Of a stretch of DNA of 64,000 bases, positions 1 to 8,751 are shown piece after piece. Under the pieces are notes generated by a model. The model did no database searches. It was not told where the DNA came from and saw only the letters and a list, made by a program, of their open reading frames with translations. Made by a program: the position numbers and the translations under genes. Numbering within the stretch: position 1 is the stretch's first letter; the number at the start of each line of letters is the position of its first letter. This stretch comes from Actinomadura citrea (GTDB taxonomy: Bacteria; Actinomycetota; Actinomycetes; Streptosporangiales; Streptosporangiaceae): positions 124,001-188,000 of the forward strand of contig NZ_JACCBT010000001.1 of the NCBI RefSeq assembly GCF_013409045.1. Direction: 5' to 3'.

Positions 1-91
1 AGCCCCCTCCTCACAGGGGGCCGAAGTTCGCCGCGCACCAAGGCCAGCAAACCGCCACATACGTAACGGCTCGCAGGACAGTCCCGCCCTC

Positions 92-105
92 GTTTCACGT
101 GAAAC
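92..105. promoter_or_regulatory. parS: parS centromere site (perfect)
   Basis: A perfect 14-bp palindrome GTTTCACGTGAAAC, the known actinobacterial ParB binding site. It lies about 2 kb downstream of parB and is one of three perfect copies in the gene-poor left end. ParB is expected to load here and spread to organise the origin region. Confidence 0.93.
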
Positions 106-136
106 AGCGCAGCCCTCGCATGCGGCCAACCCGCCG

Positions 137-640
137 ATGCTCGCGACGATCGAGGGGGCCGACCAGTCGACGCTCAGCGCCGGGGCGTCGAAGGCTGCGG
201 CAAGGAAGAGCCTGGAGAAGGTCGTCAGCTCCCTTGGAGTACGGGAGTGGTCTACGGCCCCGGTCGCTGACGCGCTGGACGCGGTGCCCCGGTCGACGTG
301 CTCGTCGAGTACACCAGCGCCGCAGCGGTCGAGGAGAACGTTTGGACTGCGGTGCGCACCGGGGCGCACGTAGCGCTCGGCTTCAGCAGCTTGCCCGCCG
401 ACCAGTATGTCGAGTTCGATCAGACGGCCCGCGACCCCGACGTGGGTGTGATCGCGGCGGGCAGCTTCTCTTCGATGGCGGCGGCTCTGATCCGGGCGGC
501 CGCGATGGCGCCGAACATCCGGGCCAATGGGAGATTATCGACCACGCCAGCGCGACCAAGCAGGACGCGCCTCTACTCCTCGGCGACCGCCTTCACCCGT
601 CAGACGAGAGTTGAGGAGCGCAAAGCGGGCTTCTCCGAAC
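137..640 (+). pseudogene. Degraded dapB-like (dihydrodipicolinate reductase family) gene
   Basis: Three successive reading frames read as pieces of one protein. Around 137-300 there is ATIEGADQSTLSAGAS. Around 298-530 there is DVLVEYTSAAAVEENVWTAV followed by GVIAAGSFSSMAAALIRAA. Around 525-614 there is QWEIIDHASATKQDAP. In this order they match the dihydrodipicolinate reductase family: the sugar/substrate loop, the GNF-type segment (here GSF) and the E-I-I-D-x-H/Y-x-A-x-K-x-D-A-P motif. The frame changes and the missing N-terminal Rossmann motif and C-terminus show that it is dead. No SD or start is visible. It was recognised by motif only; frameshift positions are approximate. Confidence 0.68.
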
Positions 641-883
641 ACATCGGCGCGTGTTCTGCGCCCGCCAGGCGCCGGCGGCCCTCGTCTACGGGCACCACCC
701 GCAACATGCAGGGCCCGTCCCGCTCCCCAGTTCCCGCTTCACGGCCGCAGCGCGTGAAGGGTACGTCCACATAGCGAAGGCTCTGGGAGGTGCGTCCACG
801 GGCACATGGTCAAGGCAATCCATGGGGACGGCTGGGGCGTCATGCGCCGCCTGCGCCCGGACCCGTGGGCCACAGGTAGGCAG

Positions 884-897
884 GTTTCACGTGAAAC
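884..897. promoter_or_regulatory. parS: parS centromere site (perfect)
   Basis: Second perfect GTTTCACGTGAAAC palindrome, in non-coding DNA downstream of the par operon. Confidence 0.93.
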
Positions 898-1438
898 TTG
901 CCCACCAGACTTTGAGGCACCAACATTGCGGCCGTGCCGCGCGGGGCCGCCCGGCTTACCAGGACGGGGACAAGAAGCGACTGCGCCAGCCCCGCACGTC
1001 CACCCCTACCGCGCCGCGAGGCTCCGAGCGGCTGCCCTTTGCCAACCGCATGGGCGGCTGCGATGGCTGTCTCTCCTCAACCGCGGGAGCGGGCCGACTC
1101 CTGGCCGTCCAGAGCACCGGCGTGCCCGCGCAGCCCGCCTGTTCTGCCCGTGTCCTGTCCGGTCAGACACCGCCGCCAGGAGACCACCGAACGTGGCAGA
1201 TAAAGGCGGTCGACGACTTCGGCGGCCAGCAGAGGCTTGATGACGCTGGCGGATGGCCGCATCTGCCATCACGCTGCTCACGCGCAAGGGGTGGGAGCCG
1301 AGCTTTGCCACGTGCTCACGGGGACCGCCAGCCACGTCGCCCGCGCCACCGAGCCCCACAAGTCGGGGGGCCGGGGATCCATGCCGCCGGTTTGCGGGGG
1401 ATCCTCCTTCAGTCGGCGTTCAAAACGCGAGACCCTCA

Positions 1439-1452
1439 GTTTCACGTGAAAC
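1439..1452. promoter_or_regulatory. parS: parS centromere site (perfect)
   Basis: Third perfect GTTTCACGTGAAAC palindrome. It lies 555 bp from the second copy and about 650 bp past the parB stop codon. Confidence 0.93.
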
Positions 1453-2027
1453 ACGCTCCTCGTATGGCGGGGGCCGGAGCGCCTACCGGAGCTGGGCTGT
1501 GGAACTGCCGTCCTCTGGAAACGTGGTCATGATCTTGGTGATGGTTGACCAGTTTCTTGATCTGGCGTTTGGTCGGCTCAACGGCCGACCTTGGCCGCTG
1601 GGGGATCCCAGCAGTGGCCGCAGGGGCGCCCACTGCGCGCCGCTCAGATAGACGGCCCCCCGGACCCCCGGACGCCAGCCGGCGGTCAGCCCGCCAGCCG
1701 CGCGAGGGTTTTCGCGAGCGAGTCCCGCTGACGACCTGACCGGCCCCCGCGCCGTCCGCGCCGAACGGGGTGTCGCACCGGGAACTCCACTGGGTCCGGC
1801 CTCGCCATACCGGCACGTTTGGTGGGAGGTCGGGCAGACGGTGGCCACCGCGTCTGGTGAGGCTGGGCATGGCAAGGCGGCCGTCGCTATCCCGACCCGG
1901 TCGATTCTGCCGGCAGGCAGAGTAGGCCAGAGAGGCGCGGCCTCGCAGTAGGCGTTCCGCCATGGGCCGGACTTGCTCAGGACGGATCCTCTTCCCTGCG
2001 GGAGAGCTCCCTCGCCGGGTGGAGGAT

Positions 2028-2041
2028 GTTTCACGGGAAAC
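2028..2041. promoter_or_regulatory. parS: parS-like site (one mismatch)
   Basis: GTTTCACGGGAAAC differs from the parS consensus at one central base. It lies just downstream of the parB stop codon, close to the perfect copies, so weaker ParB binding is plausible. Confidence 0.7.
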
Positions 2042-2106
2042 GTGGGGGCGGGAACGAGAAGCGCCCCGGAGCCTTGAGGGTCCGGGGCGCTCTGGGTGGG
2101 CGGGCT

Positions 2107-3093
2107 CTAGGAGTCGTCTGCTCCGTTGTCGTCGGGGGCCATGGACTTGATGATGCGGTCCAGGTCCTCCAGGGTGGCGAACTCGACGACGATCTTGCCC
2201 TTGTTGCGGCCCATGTCGACGCGGACCTTGGTCTCGTAGCGGTCGGAGAGCCGGTCGGCCAGTTCCCTGAGGCCGGGGGCGACCGGCTGCTTGCGGCGGC
2301 CCTGGCGCGGCGCCTTCGGCTCGTCCTCGACCTCGCGGAGCGCGATCATCTCTTCGAGTGCACGGACGGAGAGGCCCTCCTGGACGATCCGCTGCGCCAC
2401 GTGCTCCTGGGCCTCGACGCTGTCGAGGGAGAGCAGCGCGCGGGCGTGGCCGGCGGACAGCACTCCCGCCGCCACCCGGCGCTGGACGGCGGGCGGCAGG
2501 TTCAGCAGGCGTAGCGTGTTGGTGATGTGCGGTCGCGACCGGCCGATCCGGGTGGCGAGCTGCTCGTGGGTGGCGCCGAAGTCCTGCAGCAGTTGCTGGT
2601 ACGCGGCCGCCTCCTCCAGCGGGTTGAGCTGCTGCCGGTGGAGGTTCTCCATGAGCGCGTCGCGGAGCAGGTCGTTGTCGCCGGTGTCGCGGACGATCGC
2701 CGGGATGACGTCCAGCCCGGCCATCTTCGACGCGCGCCAGCGACGCTCGCCCATGATGAGCTCGTAGTCGTGCTCCTCCGCGGAGGATTTGCGGACGACG
2801 ATCGGCTGCAGCAGCCCGACGATGCCGATCGACTCGGCGAGCTCCTCCAGGGCCTGATCGTCGAAGTGCTCGCGGGGCTGGCGCGGGTTGACCGTGATGG
2901 AGCGGACGGGCAGTTCCGCGAAATGGGCTCCGGCGACCGGTTCGAGCGGCGATGCGGGAGCGGCCGTGCCGTCCGAGACGGGACCGCCGGGGTATCCCGG
3001 CTCTCCCGCGCCGTTCGGCTCGGCGGACGTGGGCGGGGCGGTGGGAATGAGGGCACCGAGGCCCCTGCCCAGTCCGCGTCGCTGCTGGCTCAC
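2107..3093 (-). CDS. parB: Chromosome partitioning protein ParB
   Basis: 328-residue ParB, the CTP-dependent DNA clamp that loads at parS and spreads to form the segregation complex. The N-terminus has the ParA-stimulating segment RRGLGRGLGALIP. The CTP-binding/arginine motif GERRWRAS is near residue 115. A helix-turn-helix for parS (QLATRIGRSRPHITNTLRLL) is near 165-190, and a C-terminal dimerisation domain ends the protein. The GTG start at 3093 follows a strong GGAGGAG and overlaps the parA stop by 4 nt, so translation is coupled. parS sites lie downstream and inside parA. Confidence 0.96.
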   Translation of the reverse strand: MSQQRRGLGRGLGALIPTAPPTSAEPNGAGEPGYPGGPVSDGTAAPASPLEPVAGAHFAELPVRSITVNPRQPREHFDDQALEELAESIGIVGLLQPIVVRKSSAEEHDYELIMGERRWRASKMAGLDVIPAIVRDTGDNDLLRDALMENLHRQQLNPLEEAAAYQQLLQDFGATHEQLATRIGRSRPHITNTLRLLNLPPAVQRRVAAGVLSAGHARALLSLDSVEAQEHVAQRIVQEGLSVRALEEMIALREVEDEPKAPRQGRRKQPVAPGLRELADRLSDRYETKVRVDMGRNKGKIVVEFATLEDLDRIIKSMAPDDNGADDS

Positions 3094-4253
3094 TGGACAG
3101 CTCCTCCGTGGGCCATCTCCGAGGCGGCCTCGCTGTAGGCGAGGGCGCCGCTCGAACCGGGGTCGTAGGTCATGACGGACTGTCCGTAGCTGGGCGCTTC
3201 GGACACCCGGACGCTGCGGGGGATCACCGTGTTGAGGACGACGTCGCCGAAGTGGGTCCGGACGTCCTCGGCGACCTGCGCGGCGAGGCGGGTCCGGGCG
3301 TCGTACATCGTCAGCAGGATGGTCGACACCCTCAGCTTCTGGTTGAGGTGCGCCTTCACGAGGTCGACGGTCCTGATCAGCTGGCCGAGGCCCTCCAGGG
3401 CGTAGTACTCGCACTGGATCGGGATGAGCAGCTCGTCGCCGCCGACCAGGGCGTTCACGGTGAGCAGGCCGAGCGACGGCGGGCAGTCGATCAGCACGTA
3501 GTCGAACTTCTCGATGTCGTAGGCGTCCAGCGCACGCTGGAGGCGCGATTCGCGGGCCACCTTCGAGACGAGTTCGATCTCCGCGCCGGCGAGGTTGAGC
3601 GTGGCCGGCGCGCAGAAGAGATTGGGGATCTCGGGCGCCGGGACGATGATGTCGGCGAGCGCCATGTCCTCGATCAGCACGTCGTAGATCGACGGGACCT
3701 CGGCGTGGTGCTCGACGCCGAGGGCGGTGGACGCGTTGCCCTGCGGGTCGAGGTCGACCACCAGCACCTGCGCGCCATGCATGGCGAGGGAGGCGGCGAT
3801 GTTCACCGAGCTGGTGGTCTTGCCGACGCCTCCCTTCTGGTTGGCGATGGTGATGACCCGGCATCGGTCGGGTCGCGGCCACTCCCGTTCCCTGCGGCCC
3901 GCCATCGCCTTGAGCGCGGTGACGGCTGTTTCATGTGAAACCTTGGCGTCCCGCAGCGCCTCTCGCACGAGTTCTGACTCCCCCTGAGTTGGTCCGGTGC
4001 GCGAGCCCGGCGGCTGCGCGCCGGCGTTCGTCGGCACATAGCCGACGTTCTCCGCCGTACCGGACGTCGTGTTACCCCACATCGCGTGCCCGGAGGGAGC
4101 GGTGCCCGGCGATGATCCCGGGTCCGGCCGCGTCCCCCCGGAGGCGGGCGCCGGGGCGCCCTCGTCCGCGCCGAGCCCGCCCGGGCCGGACGGCTGTTCG
4201 TCGGGGGATTCGTCGGCGCGGTCAGGCCTGCCCAGTCCTGGTCCCGTGCTCAT
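3090..4253 (-). CDS. parA: Chromosome partitioning ATPase ParA
   Basis: 387-residue ParA/Soj-type Walker ATPase that moves ParB-parS complexes. The deviant Walker A box QKGGVGKTTSSVN lies after an unusually long N-terminal extension of about 130 residues, rich in Pro, Gly and Asp and probably disordered. Later motifs include VLIDCPPSLGLLT (Walker B/switch) and a C-terminal helical region. The ATG at 4253 has GAGGAAGAGG upstream and overlaps the rsmG stop as ATGA. The extension contains the parS-like site at 3928-3941. Confidence 0.95.
   Translation of the reverse strand: MSTGPGLGRPDRADESPDEQPSGPGGLGADEGAPAPASGGTRPDPGSSPGTAPSGHAMWGNTTSGTAENVGYVPTNAGAQPPGSRTGPTQGESELVREALRDAKVSHETAVTALKAMAGRREREWPRPDRCRVITIANQKGGVGKTTSSVNIAASLAMHGAQVLVVDLDPQGNASTALGVEHHAEVPSIYDVLIEDMALADIIVPAPEIPNLFCAPATLNLAGAEIELVSKVARESRLQRALDAYDIEKFDYVLIDCPPSLGLLTVNALVGGDELLIPIQCEYYALEGLGQLIRTVDLVKAHLNQKLRVSTILLTMYDARTRLAAQVAEDVRTHFGDVVLNTVIPRSVRVSEAPSYGQSVMTYDPGSSGALAYSEAASEMAHGGAVQ
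3928..3941. promoter_or_regulatory. parS: parS-like site inside parA
   Basis: GTTTCATGTGAAAC, one mismatch from consensus, lies within the coding sequence of the parA N-terminal region. Intragenic parS copies in par operons are known in other bacteria; binding here is inferred. Confidence 0.7.
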
Positions 4254-4966
4254 GAAGACCTCTTCCTCGACCCTTTGGCGCGCCGGGGGGCGCGCTGCCG
4301 TCGCCCGACAACCTCTCCTCGGCCGGCGACCACACGGACGAGTGTTGTCGGCGGATCGACCATACCGCGCCCGACTTGCAGCAGTTCCGTCGAGCGCACC
4401 TCGAAGCGCTTCAGGACCGGCTCCGCCTCCTCCAGTTCGGTCGCGGCCCGCTCGCCCTTGAGCGCGAGGAGCTCGCCCCCCGGGCGCAGCAGCGGCAGCG
4501 CCCATCTGGCCAGGCGTTCGAGGGGTGCGACGGCGCGTGCCGTGGCGACGTCCGCCGCGAACTCCTCGGTCACGTCCTCGGCCCGGGCCCGCCGGACGTC
4601 GACGTTCCGCAGGTCCAGCATCTCGACGCACTCGTTCAGGAACGTCGTGCGCCGCAGCAGCGGCTCCAGCAGGGTGATCCGCAGGTCGGGCCGGACGATG
4701 GCCAGGACGATGCCGGGGAGTCCCGCGCCCGAGCCGATGTCGACGACCTGGGCGTCCTGCTGTATCGCCGACGAGACCACCGCGCAGTTGATCAGATGGC
4801 GTTCCCAGAGCCGGTCGACCTCGCGCGGTCCGATGAGCCCGCGTTCGACCCCGGCCTTGGCGAGGAACGCCGCATAGCGCTCCGCGATCGGCAGCGCGTC
4901 ACCGAATACCTCCCGTGCAGTCCCCACCAGACGAATCGTTCCACAAAACCTGGTGCTGCCGTGCAC
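4250..4966 (-). CDS. rsmG: 16S rRNA (guanine-N7) methyltransferase RsmG (GidB)
   Basis: SAM-dependent methyltransferase that modifies G527 of 16S rRNA. Loss of its homologues gives low-level streptomycin resistance. The SAM motif VVDIGSGAGLPGIVLAI and the family segment ITLLEPLLRRTTFLNE are clear. The frame is open up to 5047, but no convincing SD precedes that ATG. A GTG at 4966 gives 238 residues, close to the usual length; a GTG at 4927 is another option. Its stop overlaps the parA start (ATGA), which places it first in the rsmG-parA-parB unit. Confidence 0.93.
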   Translation of the reverse strand: MHGSTRFCGTIRLVGTAREVFGDALPIAERYAAFLAKAGVERGLIGPREVDRLWERHLINCAVVSSAIQQDAQVVDIGSGAGLPGIVLAIVRPDLRITLLEPLLRRTTFLNECVEMLDLRNVDVRRARAEDVTEEFAADVATARAVAPLERLARWALPLLRPGGELLALKGERAATELEEAEPVLKRFEVRSTELLQVGRGMVDPPTTLVRVVAGRGEVVGRRQRAPRRAKGSRKRSS

Positions 4967-5112
4967 GCGCAACGTTCCCGTGGACAACAGGACACCGGGG
5001 TGGGACGACCCTTGCGTTATGGCGAGAACCACATGACCCCGCCGCATAATCGCCGAGGGCCGGGTACAGGCTGCCGTGACGCCCGTCCGTCCCCCGGAAG
5101 GAGCTCCGACAC

Positions 5113-5565
5113 ATGGGAATCGGAGTCAGTCTCGCATTCATCGCCCTAGGGGCGATCCTGGCTTTCGCCATCCGCGTTGACCTCAGCGGCCTCGACATCC
5201 ACATGGTCGGATGGATCCTGATCCTGGTCGGCCTGATCAGCATGGGATTCACGCTCAAGTACACCCGGCCGCGCCGCGCGGCCGGACGTGTGGCCGGAGC
5301 CGATCCCGCCTACGGCGACGAGCCGGGGACGGTGATCCGCGAGGAGCACATCATCGAGGACCCGCCGCCGCCCGGCGGCCGTCCCGCCGAGCGCGTCGAA
5401 CGTGTGGTCGAGCACCCGGCGGACAGGGGGGTCACGCACAACCATCCACAGGACCCGGGGTACGCGCAGGATCCCGCCAACGCGCAGGACCCGGCAGTGC
5501 AGAACACAGTCGACACCGGCGACGCCGTCCCGCGCCGCCGCTGGCGCCGGACCGCACGGCGGTAG
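5113..5565 (+). CDS. DUF6458-like small membrane protein
   Basis: 150 residues. Two N-terminal hydrophobic helices (about 4-22 and 33-52, the second around MVGWILILVGLISMGFTL) are followed by an R-R-basic stop-transfer segment and a hydrophilic tail rich in Glu, Pro and Asp. This matches the short actinobacterial membrane proteins grouped as DUF6458, which have no assigned function. The start has a strong GGAAGGAG. It is transcribed away from rsmG, alone within the leftward core cluster. Confidence 0.8.
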   Translation: MGIGVSLAFIALGAILAFAIRVDLSGLDIHMVGWILILVGLISMGFTLKYTRPRRAAGRVAGADPAYGDEPGTVIREEHIIEDPPPPGGRPAERVERVVEHPADRGVTHNHPQDPGYAQDPANAQDPAVQNTVDTGDAVPRRRWRRTARR

Positions 5566-5616
5566 CACCGAGAGCCTGCTCGGTGTGCCAGGGCGGCGGT
5601 GCACACCGAGCTCCCC

Positions 5617-5648
5617 AGGGCCCCGCGCCGGCCAGGGCGCGGGGCCCT
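5617..5648 (+). terminator. Hairpin downstream of the DUF6458-like gene
   Basis: AGGGCCCCGCGC and GCGCGGGGCCCT form a perfect 12-bp stem around an 8-nt loop. It follows the stop codon at 5565 and has no long T-run. Confidence 0.75.
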
Positions 5649-5691
5649 CTCATGCCCGAGGAAGAATGCCGGCCCTGTTCGGAAAGGCGAC

Positions 5692-5720
5692 GGCCCCGAC
5701 CGGGGGATCCGGTCGGGGCC
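5692..5720 (-). terminator. Hairpin at the end of the jag-yidC-rpmH operon
   Basis: GGCCCCGACC pairs with GGTCGGGGCC in a strong stem 18 bp past the jag stop codon. It probably ends the leftward rpmH-to-jag transcript. Confidence 0.7.
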
Positions 5721-5737
5721 GTGTGCAGCCGTGAGGG

Positions 5738-6223
5738 TCAGGCGGGGGAGACGACCACGTAGCGGTCGGGCTCCTCGCCCTCGGACTCGCTGCGGAGGCC
5801 CGCGGCGGCGATGGCGTCGTGGACGATCTTGCGCTCGAACGGGGTCATCGGGGCGAGGGGCTTGGGCTCGCCGGACTGCTTGACCTCGTTCGCGACGTCC
5901 GTCCCGAGCTTGGTCAGCTCGGCGCGGCGCCGCTCGCGGTAGCCGCCGATGTCCAGCATGAGGCGGGTGCGGTTGCCGGTCTGGCGGTGGACGGCGAGCC
6001 GGGTGAGCTCCTGGAGGGCCTCCAGGACCTCGCCGCGCTTGCCGACCAGTTCGTCCAGGGCACCTCCGACGACGGCGACCATGGCGCGCTCGCCCTCGAC
6101 GTCCATGTCGATGTCGCCGTCGTAGTCACCGATGTCCAGCAGGCCCTCGATGTAGTCGGCGGCGATCTCGCCTTCCTGTTCGAGCGCCTGGACGTCGACC
6201 TCGGTGGTGTCGGTCTGGCTCAA
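5738..6223 (-). CDS. jag: RNA-binding protein Jag/KhpB (KH and R3H domains)
   Basis: About 161 residues. A KH-type domain (GGALDELVGKRGEVLEALQ) is followed by an R3H domain with PMTPFERKIVHDAIAAAG. Jag/KhpB proteins bind RNA and are almost always encoded beside yidC. A TTG at 6223 is the likely start because GGAGAAGGAG stands just upstream. A GTG at 6244 in the same frame lacks an SD and would add seven residues. The gene is last in the rpmH-rnpA-yidD-yidC-jag unit. Confidence 0.92.
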   Translation of the reverse strand: MSQTDTTEVDVQALEQEGEIAADYIEGLLDIGDYDGDIDMDVEGERAMVAVVGGALDELVGKRGEVLEALQELTRLAVHRQTGNRTRLMLDIGGYRERRRAELTKLGTDVANEVKQSGEPKPLAPMTPFERKIVHDAIAAAGLRSESEGEEPDRYVVVSPA

Positions 6224-6261
6224 CGGGGTCTCCTTCTCCGGCACATGCTCGGGGGTCCAAA

Positions 6262-7272
6262 CTAGCGCTTCTGGGTACCGCTGCGCTTGCTGCGCGACTT
6301 GCGGGTCGGCTGGTTGCGCACGACCTTCGGCTTGTCCTCGGGCTCGGGGGCCGGTTCCGGCTCCTTCTTCAGTTTCGCCTTGATGCCCGACGGCGCCGCC
6401 TCACCGTTCTTGGACCCACCCGCCTTGGACGCCCCCGCCTTGGACCCGGCGGCCTTGGGGCCGGTCTTGGTCCCCGTCTTGGCCGTGGCCGCAGCGGCCT
6501 CACCGTTCGTGCCGGGCGGTGGGTACCGCTTGTAGATGTAGTGCTGCTGCGCCAGGGTCCAGCTGTTGGACGTCACCCAGTACATGAGGACGCCCAGGGG
6601 GAAGCCGAGGCCGAAGAGGCCGAACAGCGGCGCCAGGAAGACCATCATCTTCTGCGCCTGCATCATCGGGTTGGCCTCGTCCGCGACGGGCTGCCGCTTC
6701 ATGCTGGCCCGGACGGTGAAGAAGGTCGTGACGGAGCTGATCACCACGGCGATGCCGGTGATGATGATCGCCGTCCAGCTCTTGGGGTCGGTGCCCCAGG
6801 CGTTCAGGAACGTGTCCGGGATGTGGGCGCCGAAGATGTTCGCGTTCTGCGCGCTCGCCACCAGGTCGGACGAGACGGCGAAGACGCTCTGCCCCGGCTT
6901 GGCGTCCGAGATCCGCTTCAGCGTCTGGAACAGCCCGATGAAGATGGGCATCTGCACCAGGAGCGGCAGGCAGCCCGAGAGCGGGTTGGCGCCGTTCTCC
7001 TGGTAGAGCTTCATGACCTCCTGGTTGAGGCGCTGCTTGTCGTTCTTGTACTTCTTGCGCAGCGCCTGAACCTTCGGGTTCAGCTCCTGCATCTTGCGCG
7101 AAGCGTGGATCTGCTTCACGAAGAGGGGGACGAGGAGCAGCCGCAGGAGGACGGTGAGGAGGATGATCGAACCGCCCCACGCCCATCCGCTGTCCTTGGG
7201 GACGACCGTACTGAGCCCCGTGTGGATCCACACGATGAGCTGAGAGACGATCTCGTACAACCAATCAAGCAC
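6262..7272 (-). CDS. yidC: Membrane protein insertase YidC
   Basis: 336-residue YidC/Oxa1-family insertase that helps Sec and SRP substrates enter the membrane. A short periplasmic-side N-terminus is followed by hydrophobic segments, including [20 protein letters not shown]. The basic cytosolic loop [20 protein letters not shown] precedes [18 protein letters not shown]. The C-terminal tail is long and rich in Lys, Ala and Gly, as in ribosome-binding actinobacterial YidC. The GTG start at 7272 has AAGGAG within the end of yidD and overlaps that gene by 8 nt. Confidence 0.96.
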   Translation of the reverse strand: MLDWLYEIVSQLIVWIHTGLSTVVPKDSGWAWGGSIILLTVLLRLLLVPLFVKQIHASRKMQELNPKVQALRKKYKNDKQRLNQEVMKLYQENGANPLSGCLPLLVQMPIFIGLFQTLKRISDAKPGQSVFAVSSDLVASAQNANIFGAHIPDTFLNAWGTDPKSWTAIIITGIAVVISSVTTFFTVRASMKRQPVADEANPMMQAQKMMVFLAPLFGLFGLGFPLGVLMYWVTSNSWTLAQQHYIYKRYPPPGTNGEAAAATAKTGTKTGPKAAGSKAGASKAGGSKNGEAAPSGIKAKLKKEPEPAPEPEDKPKVVRNQPTRKSRSKRSGTQKR

Positions 7273-7633
7273 CGGGCAGCTCCTTGGGCTCTGCTAGGGC
7301 GGGGCCGCTCTCCTCGCGGCCTGAGTTCGAGGAAGCCGCCGCGCGCTGTTCCGGCGTCTTCTTCGGCGGTACCGGGTCGTGGCCGCCTGGGTGGAAAGGT
7401 TGGCACCGCGCGATCCGGCGGGCCGTCAGCCACGTGCCGCGCAGTGCCCCGTGCACCTGGAGGGCCTCCAGGCCGTACGCGCTGCAGCTGGGCTGGAAGC
7501 GGCACTGCTGCCCGAGCAGGGGACTCAAGAAGCGGCGGTAGGCGCGGACGAGAAGGATCAGCAAGGCCGCGACGGGACCCGGGTGGCCCGTCCGGTGCTG
7601 CGCGGGGAACTCGGTCCCCTGCGGACTCCTCAT
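7265..7633 (-). CDS. yidD: Membrane protein insertion efficiency factor YidD
   Basis: 122 residues. The core [29 protein letters not shown] and the segment [18 protein letters not shown] are diagnostic of YidD, a small amphipathic membrane-associated protein that assists insertion. The C-terminal tail beyond the core is hydrophilic. The ATG overlaps the rnpA stop (ATGA) and the 3' end overlaps the yidC start. Confidence 0.95.
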   Translation of the reverse strand: MRSPQGTEFPAQHRTGHPGPVAALLILLVRAYRRFLSPLLGQQCRFQPSCSAYGLEALQVHGALRGTWLTARRIARCQPFHPGGHDPVPPKKTPEQRAAASSNSGREESGPALAEPKELPGA

Positions 7634-7998
7634 CTTCGCCCCTTGGACGCGGGCCGCAGCAGCCGGTCGAGCGCCGACTCCAGATCCGCGGCCAGTTCGT
7701 CTGGTCGCGCCGCTCCCGCACGGGGGTTGGCGCGCACTACGAGCAGGCTACCCGCTGGCAGGCGGTCGAGGTGCGGGCGCATCAGGTGGCGGAGCCGGCG
7801 CCGGGTCGTGTTGCGGACCACGGCGTTGCCGACGGTGCGCGCCACGATGAACCCGACCAGCGGCCGCGCCGCCGCCGGTCGGAACTCTTCCGGGCGTAGC
7901 AGATGAACGACGACAGTTGGCCGTCCGGCGCGGCGACCGCGCCGGACGGCCAACGAGAAGTCGTCCCGCCGCCGCATCCGGTTTCCGGACGGCAGCAC
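7630..7998 (-). CDS. rnpA: Ribonuclease P protein component
   Basis: Protein subunit of RNase P, which matures tRNA 5' ends. The family start [13 protein letters not shown] follows a GTG at 7998, giving 122 residues. The signature [19 protein letters not shown] (RNR motif) is present. A longer frame to 8043 would overlap rpmH and is less likely. No strong SD is seen, so translation may depend on the adjacent rpmH, 13 nt upstream. Confidence 0.94.
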   Translation of the reverse strand: MLPSGNRMRRRDDFSLAVRRGRRAGRPTVVVHLLRPEEFRPAAARPLVGFIVARTVGNAVVRNTTRRRLRHLMRPHLDRLPAGSLLVVRANPRAGAARPDELAADLESALDRLLRPASKGRR

Positions 7999-8011
7999 TA
8001 TGAGGGGTGGG

Positions 8012-8149
8012 TCAGACCGCGACGCGGGCGCGGCCCTTGCCACGCCGGCTCGACAGGATCGCGCGGCCCGCGCGCGTGCGCATGCGCAGCCGGAAGCCGT
8101 GCTTCTTGTGGCGACGACGGTTGTTCGGCTGGAAGGTACGCTTGCTCAC
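8012..8149 (-). CDS. rpmH: 50S ribosomal protein L34
   Basis: 45 residues starting [20 protein letters not shown] and ending GKGRARVAV, a full-length bacterial L34. The start is GTG at 8149. It is too short to appear in a routine ORF search but unmistakable by sequence. It heads the leftward operon and is divergent from dnaA. Confidence 0.97.
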   Translation of the reverse strand: MSKRTFQPNNRRRHKKHGFRLRMRTRAGRAILSSRRGKGRARVAV

Positions 8150-8751
8150 TTGAGGCTCCAGTGCTGCGGTCGGTTCGTCTGAGGACTTGGCGCTCGAAGG
8201 CTCGCACCGAGGGCCGCGTACGGTCCCCCGCAGCGGGGGCCCACCCGAGCTTTCCTGAGGGGCAGCCGGCGGGCACGCGACATCTCCGTCGATGCGACTC
8301 GACCTCAGAACGTTACGGGGTATCCAGGGGGCCGGTCAAGCGGAGGCGGCCGCCGCGGGGCTCCCGTCGCGAGGCTCCGTCGGACGGGCGGGATCGATGG
8401 TGCCCGTGTTGCGGCCGTGTCCGGCACCGGTTAAGGTCGACGAGGCGAGCCGACACTTCCTTCGAAGAATCCGATGTCGGCGTTCCTCAAGCCCCCCGTT
8501 CGAGAACCATCCCGTACCGGCCCTCACTAAGGCCGGCCCCTTGCCGACCGCGCACCCCTGAACCCGCCTCACGGGTTTTGCACAGGGTCCCCCATGCCTA
8601 TGCACAGCATGTGGACAACTCTGTGGACAACTCGTGAGAGAGTAAGTCTTCCGCGTCGCGGCAGTGTCCTGTGAGGCGTGTGGCATCCCGCGGGAAAGCC
8701 GGGCAGTACAGGTGCTCCGTTCGGCGGAGTTGTGGGGAGGGGACCTTGCGC
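8150..8751. promoter_or_regulatory. Divergent rpmH/dnaA intergenic region with DnaA boxes
   Basis: About 600 bp without a supportable gene. Two TGTGGACAA sequences (reverse complement of the actinobacterial DnaA box TTGTCCACA) lie at 8610-8618 and 8622-8630, about 125 bp before dnaA. This fits DnaA autorepression. The region must also hold the rpmH promoter, which was not placed. Confidence 0.75.

Larger units (their letters stand above)
641..2106. other. Gene-free stretch containing parS sites
   Basis: No open reading frame here has recognisable protein features; those present are Arg/Pro/Ala-rich and typical of chance frames in GC-rich DNA. The recognisable content is parS copies at 884-897 and 1439-1452 and a one-mismatch copy at 2028-2041. 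The region may be decayed sequence that serves as a ParB loading platform. Confidence 0.6.

Noticed and set aside
1483-2034. 183-codon minus-strand ORF left of parB
   Set aside because: Pro/Arg/Ala-rich, no SD and no family features; the region is better seen as gene-free with parS sites.
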